A stretch of 64,000 nt of DNA from Armatimonadota bacterium (GTDB lineage: Bacteria > Armatimonadota > JADLDR01): assembly GCA_020846535.1 (NCBI GenBank), contig JADLDR010000199.1, forward strand, positions 1 to 64,000, read 5' to 3'. Below are positions 17,861-28,200 of this stretch, in pieces (position 1 is the first letter of the stretch; the number at the start of each line of letters is the position of its first letter). A model generated the notes under the pieces. It saw only the letters and a program-made list of their open reading frames with translations, was not told the DNA's origin and searched no databases. The translations under genes were made by a program, and so were the position numbers.

Positions 17861-18334
17861 ATGAGAACACGCAAAATGATGTGGTTGGCGTTCGGTCTGC
17901 TGGCCGCCTTTTTAATGATGGCGGCCTTCGTGTCCGCAGGCGAGCAGGGCAAGGGAAAGCTCCCGGCAGGCCACCCGGACATCTCGGCCATGAAGGGCGG
18001 CTGCCCGATGATGGACGGCAAGGCGCACGGCCAGGCTGCCAAGAGCGGGAAAGCCGAGGGCTGTCCGATGATGGCTGGCAAAACGCATGAAGATTGTGCA
18101 AGCTGCGACAAGCACGGCACGGCAGGCTGCCCGATGATGAAGGGGATGAAAACCGCAGGCAAAAACGTGGTGCGGGATCAGGTCTGCAATATGAATATTG
18201 CCAAATCCCATGCCATCAAAGCAGCTTACCAGGGCAAACCCTACTTCTTCTGCTCCGCATCCTGCAAGGCTAGATTCTCCAAAAACCCCGCGCACTACAC
18301 CAAGAAAGTGGTGAAATCGCTCGGAAAGGCTTAA
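17861..18334 (+). CDS. Exported Cys/Met-rich YHS-domain protein
   Basis: A 157-residue protein with a signal peptide (about 1-26). The mature N-terminal part contains three GCPMM motifs (47-51, 67-71, 89-93) plus CASC (79-82), a Cys/Met/His-rich layout suggesting copper or other soft-metal binding. The C-terminal YHS domain (about 104-150) has VRDQVCNMNI, YFFCSASC and the NPAHY ending. YHS domains occur in metal-handling proteins such as copper ATPases. AGGAGGT precedes the ATG by 6 bases. It is divergent from the mannosidase gene with 130 bases between. No metal transporter is adjacent. Periplasmic or extracellular metal sequestration is an inference. Confidence 0.82.
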   Translation: MRTRKMMWLAFGLLAAFLMMAAFVSAGEQGKGKLPAGHPDISAMKGGCPMMDGKAHGQAAKSGKAEGCPMMAGKTHEDCASCDKHGTAGCPMMKGMKTAGKNVVRDQVCNMNIAKSHAIKAAYQGKPYFFCSASCKARFSKNPAHYTKKVVKSLGKA

Positions 18335-18948
18335 CAGCCCGGGGAAGAATAATGCGGCGGGTAGGGGCACGGCTAAACGATGCCCCAGAGATATGATGCC
18401 AAATCCAATATAGGACTTTCGCTCTTGTTGGGGCGAACCCATCGGTTCGCCCCAGGCACAGGGCAGACACGCAGGTTTGCCCCTACCGGTCGCCCCATCC
18501 GGGGGACAAAGCGAAAGTCCTATATTAATCCAAGTTGCTACCTATCCGCATTGAGGTCGATGCGGGGTAGGGGCGCGCTGAATCGCGCCCCCTAGCGATC
18601 CAGATAAGGGCAAGCATCCTCCGCTCCTGGGGGAGGGGTGACCGCTCTCCCCTGGCCCCTCTCCCCGAAACCCAAGGGATGCGCCGGAGCGCCTCCGGGG
18701 AGAGGGGGATAGAGGGTGCGGTATTTGCCCCCCCATCCCCTCCCCCTGCCCGTTTCGGGAAGGGGGCCGGGGGGTTAGGTAACGGTCTATCAAAGCCCCG
18801 AACCCCGCCCCGGCGGGACAGGCAGCCTGATCGGGATACCTGTAGGGGCGCGATGAATCGCGCCCCTACAGCGGAAACGGGACTGGCCCCGGGCTAGGTG
18901 GCAACTTGGGTTATATTATAAGCGAAAGTCTTGATACCGTTTCTCCAT
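18335..18948. repeat. Composite repeat cluster
   Basis: This gene-free stretch is a mosaic. Palindromic pieces lie at about 18361-18520 and AGCGAAAGTCC motifs at 18413, 18510 and 18920. MITE-like family B copy 2 has its ends at 18526 and 18913. Inside it, a reverse-oriented family C element (about 18598-18840) sits between two GTAGGGGCGCG palindromes (18572-18595 and 18842-18869). Confidence 0.7.
18526..18913. repeat. MITE-like element, family B copy 2, containing a family C element
   Basis: The left end TAATCCAAGTTGCTACCTAT and right end GGCTAGGTGGCAACTTGGGT are inverted. The element is 388 bp because a family C copy lies within it, compared with 104-164 bp for the other copies. The palindrome at 18842-18869 is identical to the one in copy 3 (31804-31831). 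Confidence 0.65.
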
Positions 18949-19695
18949 CTACTGGCCGAAAGTCCAGTGGGCCTGGAGCCACCATTTGCTTTTGTCGCTG
19001 CCGCTGCCGTAGCCGCCTTCGAGGGCCATATAAGGGGTGACGGCATAGCTGACGCCCACCACCGCGGTATGGTAGGTTCCGAATTCCTCGGCCCGGTCTT
19101 TCCAGCGGTAGACGGCCGCATGAGGGGTAATCCGCTTCGCGCCGGCGTAGCTGAGCCTGGCGAAGGCAAAGTCGAAAGAGCCATACATGAGGCCATATCT
19201 GGTTTCATATTCCCATTCCTGGAGGGCGAAGGGGACATAGAATTTGCCTGCGGTCAAAGCGCCGGAGCGCAGGGGCGTTTCATAGTAATCTTCGGCCGGC
19301 TGGCTGAAAGGGGCTTCCCGCCCGTTGTAGAGTTCTCCCAGCCCGACCGAGATCCGGGCTTTCCGGTCGCCCGCGCCCTGCCACTGGAGCGCGGCATAGG
19401 AGGGGAAGGCCGCGCCGATGCCCGCCCAGCAGCCGTCCCAGAAGCGCGTTTCCGACTCACGGTTGTGAATCATGCCCCAGTAGTATTCGCCCTGAAGGCT
19501 CCAGGGCGTAAGCTGGGAGGGCAGCGATTCCGCCAGGCTCTTATCGCCGGCTCCGGCAGCCGAAGCCATCACTTCCCTGTCAGGCGCGGCGGCCCGCTCT
19601 TCCGCAAAAACCGTTCCGGCAGCGGCGGCCCACAGCAGGACAACCAGCCCTGCCGCCCGGGTTAAAATCAATTTCCGATTCTCGAATCCCTTCAT
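18949..19695 (-). CDS. Predicted outer-membrane beta-barrel protein
   Basis: This 248-residue protein has a signal peptide (about 1-31) and alternating aromatic/hydrophobic segments (GEYYWGMIHN, YGLMYGSFDFAFARLSY, WWLQAHWTFGQ). It ends in an aromatic-Gly-Gln strand reminiscent of outer-membrane barrels. No named family was recognised. It is monocistronic, flanked by repeats on one side and by the divergent c-di-GMP gene on the other. The barrel call rests on composition and strand pattern only. Confidence 0.55.
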   Translation of the reverse strand: MKGFENRKLILTRAAGLVVLLWAAAAGTVFAEERAAAPDREVMASAAGAGDKSLAESLPSQLTPWSLQGEYYWGMIHNRESETRFWDGCWAGIGAAFPSYAALQWQGAGDRKARISVGLGELYNGREAPFSQPAEDYYETPLRSGALTAGKFYVPFALQEWEYETRYGLMYGSFDFAFARLSYAGAKRITPHAAVYRWKDRAEEFGTYHTAVVGVSYAVTPYMALEGGYGSGSDKSKWWLQAHWTFGQ

Positions 19696-19975
19696 TCAAG
19701 AACCTCCCTGTGTGATGCGCCCTGACGTCGTGACGCGGCGCTCGATGATACCATTATTGGCAGAAAACTGAACTTTTTATGAGTTTGAGGCGTCCGAACA
19801 TATAATTAGCGGAAAATGCGCCCGGGATAGGTAAACAAACGGCGGCAGCCTGCCATAATGGTTTCAAGGGTATCGATTCGCGCCGTCCGCTTTTTAGACC
19901 TCTTCGTAACGGCCCGCTGCCCTCGTTCCCCCGCATGGATGTTGACTGTATTCTAAGGGAGTAGAGTGATTCGAG
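19696..19975. other. Divergent intergenic region
   Basis: This 280-base region separates two divergent genes. It is somewhat AT-rich at 19745-19805. No riboswitch (for example a GEMM c-di-GMP aptamer) or clear operator was recognised. Confidence 0.5.
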
Positions 19976-22606
19976 ATGATCTCCTGGCGCGTCTCGTTCG
20001 GATGGCTTCTGGGAGATGGTGATGCGAGGCTCCGCGCGGCTGCCGCAGGCATTGCGGTTTTCGCCGCCCTCCTGCTGCTCTGTTCGATCCTCCTGCCCGG
20101 AGGCTCCAGGGCCGCCGCACTCTTCTTCGGAACCGCTCAGATTCTGGCCGCTCTGTTCGCCGCCCTCGCCTGCTGCCTCCTGGCTTGCGGCCATCGGCAT
20201 AAAGATAATCGCTATCTTCGCGCCTGGCCGGTATTCGGGCTGGCAGCCTTTCTCCATGCAGCCGGCGAGTCGGTCTATACGATTCTGGAATGGAATCGTT
20301 TTCAGGCGTTTCCTTCGGCTCCCGACCTCTTCTTTCTGGCGGTCTACCCGGTGATCCTGTCCGGGCTTTTGATGATCGCTTTCCCCCGGAAGATGATCGG
20401 AAAGGCGAAACTGCTCCTGGATGCGGTGATCGTCTTGGGATCCGGACTGGCCCTGAGCTGGCACTTCATCCTCGAACCGTTCTACGCCCGCTATCGGGCC
20501 GATGCGCTGACCAAGCTGGTCGGGATCATCTATCCTGCGGGCGACCTGGGCATTTTCTTTTGTGCGATGGTGATCCGGATGCGCTATGCCCGCGAGCCGG
20601 TCATCCGCACCGCCACCGGTTTTGTGCTGGGGGCGGTGGCGGCGGCCACCCTGGCGGACGTGATGTTCGCGGGGATGACGCTGGAAGGCTCATACCGGCC
20701 CGGCAGCCTTCCCGATGCGGGGTGGGCGTTCGGGTGGCTGCTGGTCGGCTATGCAGCGCTCTTTCAGAAGTGGTCTCCCCGCATCTTTCAGGAACGGCCT
20801 CTCCGGGAGAGCCGCATCCCCTCGCCCGCCGGATCCCTGCGGATCCTCTTCCCCTTCCTGTTCGCATTCGGGACGGTATCGGCTCTCTCTATGGCGGATT
20901 TACGCAAGGAGAGCGGGCTGGCGCCGGATACGGTGCTGATCGGGTTCTCTTTGATCGCCCTGGTGATCGTCCGGCAGGTGCTGACCATGCTGGAGAACGG
21001 CCAGCTTTACCAGAGGCTGCACGGCCTCAGCCGCACCCTGGAACGCCAGGTGGATGAGCGCACCCATCAGCTTTCCATCCTACACGATATCGCCAACGAG
21101 GTCAATGCCACCCTGAACGCCGCCGAAGTGCTGCGGATCGCCCTGCGGAAGACCCTGAGCGCGATCCGAGCGGATGCAGGGGCGGTCTGGTGCAAGGAGG
21201 ATGGGGAGAGCTTTCAGGTGGCCTGCCAGCAGGGTTTCAGCCCGGAGGAAATGGCCGCCTGTCTGCTGGCCCCCCAGGGAGCGGATAACGCCAGCACGCT
21301 CTCGCGGATGCAGGCCGCCGTCCCGGGCGGGAAGCCCTGCCACATCATCTACGCCCCGCTGCGCTGCAAGGAGAGGGCGCTGGGCATCCTGGTGGCGATC
21401 CGGAGGGAAGTGCCCTTCGAGCCGGTGGAAGAGGGCTTGCTGGAGTCGGTCGCCCTGTCGGTAGGGGTGGCCCTGGAGAACGCCCGGCTCTACGAAGAGG
21501 CCCTGAAGGCCGCCGACACCGATCCGGTTACCGGGCTTCCGAACCACCGGGCCATTCAGCAGAGGCTCTGGGCGCAGTTGGAGCAGGCGCGGCAGGAAGA
21601 GCGCCGTTTCGCCGTCATCCTGATGGATCTCAACAATTTCAAGCTGTTCAACGATACCTACGGCCACCCGGTGGGAGACCAGGTGCTGAAGCGGATCGCC
21701 GGCATCCTCTCCTCGCTCTGTCCCGCTCCCTATACGGTGGGGCGCTATGGAGGGGACGAGTTCTTCGCCCTCCTGCCCGGCGCGGATGCCGCCGCCGCGG
21801 AGTCGCTGGCCGAAACGATCCGGCAGCGCGTGGATCGGGAGGGGTTTACACAGCCGGGGCAAAGCCGGGTGATCCCGGTAAGCCTCAGCTTCGGGGTGGC
21901 CCTCTACCCGGACGACAGCCAGAACCGTTACGAGCTTCTGACCGTCGCCGACGCGAACCTCTTCCGGTCCAAACATCATGGCGGTCAGGTTTTCCTCTCC
22001 GGGGATAATGGCAACTACAGCCCGGAGCCGGGGATGAAGGAGTTCGGAACCCTGGAGGCCCTGCTCAGCGCGGTCGATAACAAGGATCACTACACGCGCC
22101 GTCACTCCGAGCAGGTTACGGACTTCTCCCTGATGATCGCCGAGGAGATGGGGCTTTCCGAGGAAACGCTCCGCACCATCCGGATCGCCGCTCTCCTGCA
22201 CGACCTGGGCAAGATCGGAATCCCGGACCACATCCTCCGCCGCCCCGGCCCCTTGAGCGACCCTGAATTCGAGATCATGAAGCAGCATACCGTCCTGGCC
22301 TCCCAGATCGTCGGCTCCATCAGCGGCTGGGAGACGATGCTGGAGGGCATCCGCTCCCATCACGAACGCTACGACGGATCGGGCTATCCCGACGGGCTGG
22401 CAGGCTCCGATATCCCTCTCATCGCCCGCCTGATGGCCGTCGCGGACGCCTATTCCGCCATGACCACAGACCGCCCCTATCGGAAGGCCATCTCCCACGA
22501 CGAGGCCCTTGCCGAAATCCGCCGGACCTCCGGTTCTCAATTCGACCCCGAAATCGTCTCCGCCTTTCTCCGCGCCGTCCATCGCCAGGCGGCGATTCGC
22601 CTCTGA
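19976..22606 (+). CDS. Membrane-anchored GGDEF / HD-GYP c-di-GMP signalling protein
   Basis: An 876-residue hybrid c-di-GMP enzyme. An N-terminal membrane module has about 8-9 hydrophobic helices (residues 10-340). It is followed by a coiled segment, a GAF-like sensor (about 375-505), a diguanylate cyclase domain with an intact GGDEF motif (RYGGDEFF, about 591-597) and a C-terminal phosphodiesterase domain with HD (LLHDLGKIGIPD, about 739-750) and GYP (HHERYDGSGYPDG, about 793-806). No RxxD inhibitory site precedes GGDEF. Both activities appear intact, so the net output probably depends on the sensor domains. Type IV pili are common c-di-GMP targets, but no link is shown here. The ribosome site is weak. 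Confidence 0.93.
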   Translation: MISWRVSFGWLLGDGDARLRAAAAGIAVFAALLLLCSILLPGGSRAAALFFGTAQILAALFAALACCLLACGHRHKDNRYLRAWPVFGLAAFLHAAGESVYTILEWNRFQAFPSAPDLFFLAVYPVILSGLLMIAFPRKMIGKAKLLLDAVIVLGSGLALSWHFILEPFYARYRADALTKLVGIIYPAGDLGIFFCAMVIRMRYAREPVIRTATGFVLGAVAAATLADVMFAGMTLEGSYRPGSLPDAGWAFGWLLVGYAALFQKWSPRIFQERPLRESRIPSPAGSLRILFPFLFAFGTVSALSMADLRKESGLAPDTVLIGFSLIALVIVRQVLTMLENGQLYQRLHGLSRTLERQVDERTHQLSILHDIANEVNATLNAAEVLRIALRKTLSAIRADAGAVWCKEDGESFQVACQQGFSPEEMAACLLAPQGADNASTLSRMQAAVPGGKPCHIIYAPLRCKERALGILVAIRREVPFEPVEEGLLESVALSVGVALENARLYEEALKAADTDPVTGLPNHRAIQQRLWAQLEQARQEERRFAVILMDLNNFKLFNDTYGHPVGDQVLKRIAGILSSLCPAPYTVGRYGGDEFFALLPGADAAAAESLAETIRQRVDREGFTQPGQSRVIPVSLSFGVALYPDDSQNRYELLTVADANLFRSKHHGGQVFLSGDNGNYSPEPGMKEFGTLEALLSAVDNKDHYTRRHSEQVTDFSLMIAEEMGLSEETLRTIRIAALLHDLGKIGIPDHILRRPGPLSDPEFEIMKQHTVLASQIVGSISGWETMLEGIRSHHERYDGSGYPDGLAGSDIPLIARLMAVADAYSAMTTDRPYRKAISHDEALAEIRRTSGSQFDPEIVSAFLRAVHRQAAIRL

Positions 22607-22631
22607 AGAGTTGCGGTAGTCGCTCCTGCGC

Positions 22632-25118
22632 TTATCCTCCCATCGCCTTGATGCGGGCCTCCGGCAGCACGATGGTTTCAAGGATATGCCGGGTTTCCGG
22701 GGAAAGGGAGGCCGCCCGCAGGCTTTCCGCCGCCTCTTCCAGTCGCTCGCGATCTCCGGTGTCCGCGGCGGCGGCGAGTTCGTCGGATAGGTGGCGTAGC
22801 TTTTCGCGGTCGCCCCAGGCGGACAGCCCGAAATGGCGCGGCCCGCATCGGCAGAAGCGGCGGTCTCCGGCGAGGCGCTCCCGGAGGATCGAGGCCGCGT
22901 CCTTGCCGGGCCGGGGCGGGACGCGCTCGATCAGGTGGAGCAGCACTTCGCCAACCTCGGCGCTTCCGGGCAGGGAGAGGTGGCGCTTGAGGTGAGGGTA
23001 AAGGAGATGCGCGGTGGCCTCCGGCCCGGCGGACAGGAGCGATTCCAGGAGCCGAGCATCGGCAAGGGGCCTGCCCTCGCGTTTCAGGCAGGCGGCGGCC
23101 AGATCGCGCAGGAGCCGGGTGGCTTCCCTTGAGCTTTCCTCCAGGTGCTGGCGGAGGAGGGCTTCCCGCTCCTCCGGGGTAGGGATCCGCCATTCGCCTT
23201 CGGCCGCCGCGAAGTTTTCCTCCAGGAGGGCGGCCATCTCTTTGGCGGGCTTGGCAGGCAGCCCGGTGTTGTAGGCTTCCAGCAGGTCGCCGTAGCTCCG
23301 GGGCCCGCGGGCCATCTCCGCCTCCAGAAAACGGATGGCTTCCTTTTCGGGGTCTGTTTCGATGAGAGATTCGCGCACGGGCTGGCCCCGGAGCCGCCAC
23401 TCCCCGCCGGTTTCGACAAAGATGTCCTCTTCCTCCAGGACAGCCTTCAGGTCGAAGGCGTGCATATCCCCCTCCAGCACGAGCCGGGCCACCGCATGAT
23501 CGTATATCTGGTCGATCCGCTTGTCCGGGAACCGGTAGAGGAATTCGGCGATGGCGGAGACCAGGCGCTGCCTCCGCCTTGCCAGGCGCTTCGGGAGAGG
23601 GGTGCTTTCCGCAGGCCGGGGCTTGCGGAAACTCAGTACCAGGTCGCGCCGGGCCACCTTGTGGGTCTGCGTCTGGTTGAAGGATTTCTGGAGGGGATCG
23701 AGGACAGCGGCATCGGGCGAGAAATCGGCTGCCAGGCCGCTCTCCTCGACGAGATCCTGGATCATCTCCCAGATGCGCGTTTTGGTGTCATGGAAGGTGA
23801 GGGTCAGCCATCGGCCCGGCCTGAGGACCCGCGCCATCTCCGCGAACGCCTGCCGAAGCCCTGCCCGGTAGCTTTCTTCATCCATCCCCCGCGCCCGGTT
23901 GACCACAATTTCCCCCTGTTGCCAGCCGATATCCATTCCCAGCCAGGCTTCCCAGAGGAAATTCAGTTCCCCGAACTGCACCTGATCCGAGTACGCCGGG
24001 TCGGTGAAAATATAATCGATGCTGCCGTCCGGGATGCCGGGCAGGTCGGCGGCACTGCGGTTCAGGAGGCAGACCGGGGGAATCCCTTCCCGCTCCGGCG
24101 GCGCGTTCCGCAGGAGCAGCCCGATCTCCTCCTGCCCTCTGAGGATATGCCGGAACTTCCTTTCGAAGACATCCCAGACGTTGCGCTCCAGGGAGAGGGG
24201 CGGCAGGTAGTAGGTAGCCGACAGCGCCCCGCCCCCGCCCGCCCTGCATCGCTGCGTCTTCGCGGCGCTGTGGAGGCTTGCAGAGAAAACAAACAGCATA
24301 GCATCCCTCATCTCTTCCCCGACCGCCTCGATAGCGGCCTTGAGAGCGGCCAGGGCGTGCAGATTTCTTCTGGTAAAGATATCTTCCACCCTCCGGACGC
24401 CTTTCGAGAAAAGCTCCCGCGTCTTTTCGCCATCGGGGAAATCGAGGCGGGGGTATGCGTAAGGAACGGCCTCCGCTTCGATCCGGAGGATGCGTTCCCT
24501 GTCTTGGGCCGAAAGCGGGCGGCGAGAGGGCAGGGCGCATCGCTCGCACCGAGTATAGACCTCCACGGGGACCGCGCTTCCGCATCGGGCCGACTCTTTG
24601 CCTGTGGCTGCCGCGCAGGACGCGCATCCGGCAGGCCGGGAGCAGGCGCGGCACGGCTCCCGGCTGCTCCAGGTGGTGGAGGCGATGGCCGCTCGCCCCC
24701 CGCACCGGCTGCAAGCGGTCTCATAGAGCGGCTCGATAGCGGGCCGCGCCGCCTCCGCAACCCGGTGGAACGCCTTGCGGAAGGCTGCCGGATCGATGGC
24801 GCTCGTATAGTGCCGGGCGATAAAGACCGCCGCAGGGGAAAGATCGCCGAGGATTGCTGCCCGCCCCAAAGAGAGCGCGGCCAGCCCTGTCCCCCCCGAC
24901 CCGCAGAACGGATCCAGCACCACATCCCCGGGCCGGGTGTAGTGGGCGATATACTCCCGGACAGCCTCATAAGGCTTTTTCGTCCAGTAGGAATGCATCT
25001 GGTAGACCGTCGAAGCCTTCGATGCCCGCACCTGCCGGTCAAAGGCCGGACAGTCGTAAGCGTCCTCCTCCGTGCGGCCCCAGGCAGACATCCACCGGGC
25101 AGCGATTGTGTTGAGCAT
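22632..25118 (-). CDS. DNA methyltransferase with Cys-rich zinc-ribbon insertion
   Basis: An 828-residue predicted amino-methyltransferase. The SAM-binding motif DPFCGSGGTG lies at 69-78 and the catalytic DPPY-type motif appears as TDPAYSD at about 372-378. Between them is a Cys-rich insertion (CxxC and C-x3-C pairs, about 136-194) suggesting one or two zinc ribbons, which is atypical for a solitary methylase. The C-terminal 330 residues are helical with no recognised family. The ATG at 25118 follows AAAGGA. An upstream ATG at 25154 lies inside an intergenic repeat and is less likely. The gene is downstream of, and probably co-transcribed with, the P-loop ATPase at 25266. The pairing resembles PglX/PglY or BrxX/BrxC, but direct homology is not established. 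Confidence 0.82.
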   Translation of the reverse strand: MLNTIAARWMSAWGRTEEDAYDCPAFDRQVRASKASTVYQMHSYWTKKPYEAVREYIAHYTRPGDVVLDPFCGSGGTGLAALSLGRAAILGDLSPAAVFIARHYTSAIDPAAFRKAFHRVAEAARPAIEPLYETACSRCGGRAAIASTTWSSREPCRACSRPAGCASCAAATGKESARCGSAVPVEVYTRCERCALPSRRPLSAQDRERILRIEAEAVPYAYPRLDFPDGEKTRELFSKGVRRVEDIFTRRNLHALAALKAAIEAVGEEMRDAMLFVFSASLHSAAKTQRCRAGGGGALSATYYLPPLSLERNVWDVFERKFRHILRGQEEIGLLLRNAPPEREGIPPVCLLNRSAADLPGIPDGSIDYIFTDPAYSDQVQFGELNFLWEAWLGMDIGWQQGEIVVNRARGMDEESYRAGLRQAFAEMARVLRPGRWLTLTFHDTKTRIWEMIQDLVEESGLAADFSPDAAVLDPLQKSFNQTQTHKVARRDLVLSFRKPRPAESTPLPKRLARRRQRLVSAIAEFLYRFPDKRIDQIYDHAVARLVLEGDMHAFDLKAVLEEEDIFVETGGEWRLRGQPVRESLIETDPEKEAIRFLEAEMARGPRSYGDLLEAYNTGLPAKPAKEMAALLEENFAAAEGEWRIPTPEEREALLRQHLEESSREATRLLRDLAAACLKREGRPLADARLLESLLSAGPEATAHLLYPHLKRHLSLPGSAEVGEVLLHLIERVPPRPGKDAASILRERLAGDRRFCRCGPRHFGLSAWGDREKLRHLSDELAAAADTGDRERLEEAAESLRAASLSPETRHILETIVLPEARIKAMGG

Positions 25119-25134
25119 CGGATTTTCCTTTGGA

Positions 25135-25262
25135 TGGGGGAATACACCCCCCAACCCCCTCGGCTTCGGGGGGCTTAGGTGGTGCGTGTTCTTGGTACGC
25201 TCTCAAAGCCCTTCAAGGCCACTCCCCCCGCCGAAGCCCGGCGGGGGGCTGGGGGGCGTTTG
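25135..25262. repeat. Hairpin repeat between ATPase and methylase genes
   Basis: Two G/C-rich hairpins are present: one of CCCCCCAACCCCC paired with GGGGGGCTTAGG, and one of CTCCCCCCGCCGAAGCC paired with GGCGGGGGGCTGGGG. They occupy the 147-base gap in the operon. They could lower expression of the methylase relative to the ATPase or stabilise processed mRNA. Confidence 0.55.
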
Positions 25263-25265
25263 CTT

Positions 25266-28200
25266 TTACCCCTCGAATGCGATCCACGCCCTGGATTCCA
25301 GCCTTTCCTCGGGATCGAGCCAGCGGGAGAGGGCGGAGAGAGCTTCGGCTTTGGTCATCTCGCGTCCGGTGAGCTGGAGGGCAAGGGAGGAGAGGGGCCG
25401 ATAGGCCGAGATACGGCCTTCCAGGGCCTGGTGTACGGCCTCCACCAGATCGTCGCTGAGGATGTCCGGGAGGCGGCTGTCTTCGGGCAGAGTATCCAGG
25501 GGCAGGGATTGCAGGGCCAGCCAGCGGTCCCGCACCTTGCGGGGGAAGCGGAAAGCAGCCCGGTTGAGGTAGTCCCGCCGGTCTCCTCCCAGCAGGGTGC
25601 GGACAGCCTGCGCTACGCCCTCGCGGGCCGCCGCCAGGATCGCTTCCGGGTCGGCCCATTCCGGCTCCTCACCGAGGGCTAGGGAACACTGGGGACAGAG
25701 AGGCGCTTCCCGGAGGGCGTCGGCCAGGCTGAAGCCGGGGCACTGACGGCTCAGGCTTTCCCGCAGGAGCGATTCCGCCCGCTCCTGCGATTCCTTCCCG
25801 ATACGCGTTTTCGCCAGCCGACCGGCGACCTGCCAGACGGCCTCCCGGCGAAGCTCTCGGTAGGCGTTCGCCCGCTCCGGCCCCATCCGGTCGGCATGCC
25901 AGGCAGTGTACGCTTCGATATAGGCCGCCTGCCACTCTCGGAAATCGGCCAGGATCCGCCCGCGCTCCTGCTGGATTCGCCCGGTGTCCCGGAAATCGGC
26001 TGCCAACCGGGAACGGCCTGCGGCGAGGGGATGGCCTTCCGAAAGATGGAATTCTGCTCCCGTCAGATAGTCCCAGGCGTCCAGCAGGGGAGGGGACTCG
26101 TCCAGAAAGCGCAGGAATCCCTGGAGCCTGCCCAATGCCGGATAATCCGCCGGGCTGCCGGCTTCCAGAAAGGCCGCCAGCCCTTCCCGGGCGACTGACG
26201 AAGTATCCACCGCCTCCAGTAGCGGGAAGGCCGCCTCCAGCAGCCGTTCCTCCTCCTGCCCGGCGTTCTCGCCCAGGTTCAGGGCTGTCAGGAGAGCGCA
26301 CCATTTCAGCCGCGCGGCTTCGGGGTCGCTCTGGCGGAGGGCGATCAAAGCGTCCCACACCTGCTGCTGGCCGGGCACGTCTTCAGGCACGCCGCACAGT
26401 TCCAGGCTGTCGGTCAGTACTCTCAGGCGGGCGCTGTAGGCGGCGGAGAGCCGCTCGCCGCGCCGGGCGCACCGCCGGCCCTCCTCATCTTTTTCCTCCA
26501 CCAGCAGCCCCAGCCTGAGACAGCTTTCGAGCAGCAGGTCGGCCTGCTCCGCGGTCAGGCCGAAGGCGGATTTCCGGAGCGTTCCGGCCAGGCGGCCTAT
26601 AGGAACCGGGCCGGACGGCGGCAGAACTTCTTCGACGGTTTGCCAGAGGGCCGGGGCGGGAGCGGACAGGCGGTAGAGCGAGCCATCCGGGGTATGCTCC
26701 AGGGCGGCCACCGAGAGGGGCAGGGCCACGGACTCCAGCAGCACCTCCAGCAGAGACCAGGACTCCGGCAGCGCCCTCCCCGGCCTGACGAACCGGGCCA
26801 TAAGCTCCTGAAGGGCGCTGCGCGAAAAGACCCGGCGCGTGGGGGCGAAGCGGTGAAACTCCGGGTAGCGGCGGGCGCAGGCGTCCTCCATCACGCTTCT
26901 CAGGAAGCCCTCCCAGTCGCGGGCGAAGCCGGAGAGCCTGGCGGCGAGCGGCCCGTCCGCATTCCGCAGTTCCCCTTCGCCGTAGAGCTTTTCCAGGATC
27001 AGGGCGATCTCGGCGTCGCGGCGAGGCTTCTCCGAGCGGAGGTGGGCGATCCCTTCGCGCCCCAGGCGCTTTTCATCGAGGGTGGGGTCTTCCAGGATCA
27101 GACAGAAGGCGGCGTATTCCCGGAGGACGTCCGCCTCCTCGTCTGCCAGCGGCCTGGGGAAGAGGGCGATCAGAGCCGCGCCCTCTCGCGCTCCCGCCAC
27201 AGAAGCGGTGCCAGCGGCGAAGGCCGCCGTCTGGGCCTCCACGGAGCCGGGCCGGGCGATGCAGAGAAAGGCGTCCTCAGCCTGCTGCGGATCGGCGAGG
27301 GCCGCCAGGCAGGCGTCCAGGGAACCCTCCCGGCGGAAATCGATCCACCGCACCCCGCAGCGCCGCCGCGAGCGGAGCCATTCGCTGTCCGCGGTGCGGG
27401 GGACGGAAAAGGCGATGGGCAGGAACCGCTCCCGCGGCAGGTGGCGGTGAAGGGCGTCCCAGATGCGGGCATCGTCGGGGGAAAGGTCTCGGGCCAGTCG
27501 GGTGATCCGGTTCCGGAGGAAGAGGCGCTCGTCCCAGCCCAGTCGAAGGGGCCAGAAGTCTTCCCCTCCGCCCGGGTGCCGGTCGGCCTCCAGAGGCCCG
27601 CCCAGCCGGGCGAGCTTTTCCAGGAGCGCCCCGGATGCCAGCAGTCCGGATGCCGTTTCCTCCAGACCCGGATACGGGTGGCAGGAGGCCGCCTGCCGGG
27701 TCGAAAGGGGCGGGTGAGTCAGGGCGGTGAGGGCAAGCGTCTTCAGGAGCCTTGCCGTGTGGGCCTGGGGGAAATCGCCGATGAGGGCGGCTGTCAGGGC
27801 GCTTACCGCCTCTTCGCAGGGAGCGAAGGCCGGATGGCCGGCGAATCGAGACCGGATATAATCGTAGAGCCGGTCGGGGGCGATGAGGCAGGCGGCATCC
27901 TCCTCCAGAGAGGCGCGGGCGGCCTCCACTGCGAAATCGACCGCGCTGCGGGTGGAGGAGAAGAAGCGGCCCGCCAGGGGCATCAGGGCTTCCAGGGTGA
28001 GAGGGTGGAACGGGTAGCTTTCCCGGACGGCCTCCCGGGAGACGGCCCCTTCCGGTCCGCCTGCCCGCGTCCATGCCCGCTCCATGGCCTCCGGCCAGGC
28101 GGCTTCATTGCGCTCCAGCAGCTTCCGGTGGAGGAGCGTGCGGAGATGCTCGATGGTCAGGGACAGCCCCCCGGTGAAGCGGTCCTGCACCTTCACTAGC

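Noticed and set aside
17731-18162. N-terminal extension of the GH38 mannosidase frame
   Set aside because: The extra residues are antisense to the YHS gene, and a ribosome site precedes the ATG at 17730.
19696-19975. c-di-GMP riboswitch upstream of the GGDEF/HD-GYP gene
   Set aside because: No GEMM-type conserved segments were recognised in the 280-base leader region.
19754-20464. Minus-strand frame upstream of the GGDEF gene
   Set aside because: It is antisense to the well-supported gene at 19976 and polar throughout without a domain.
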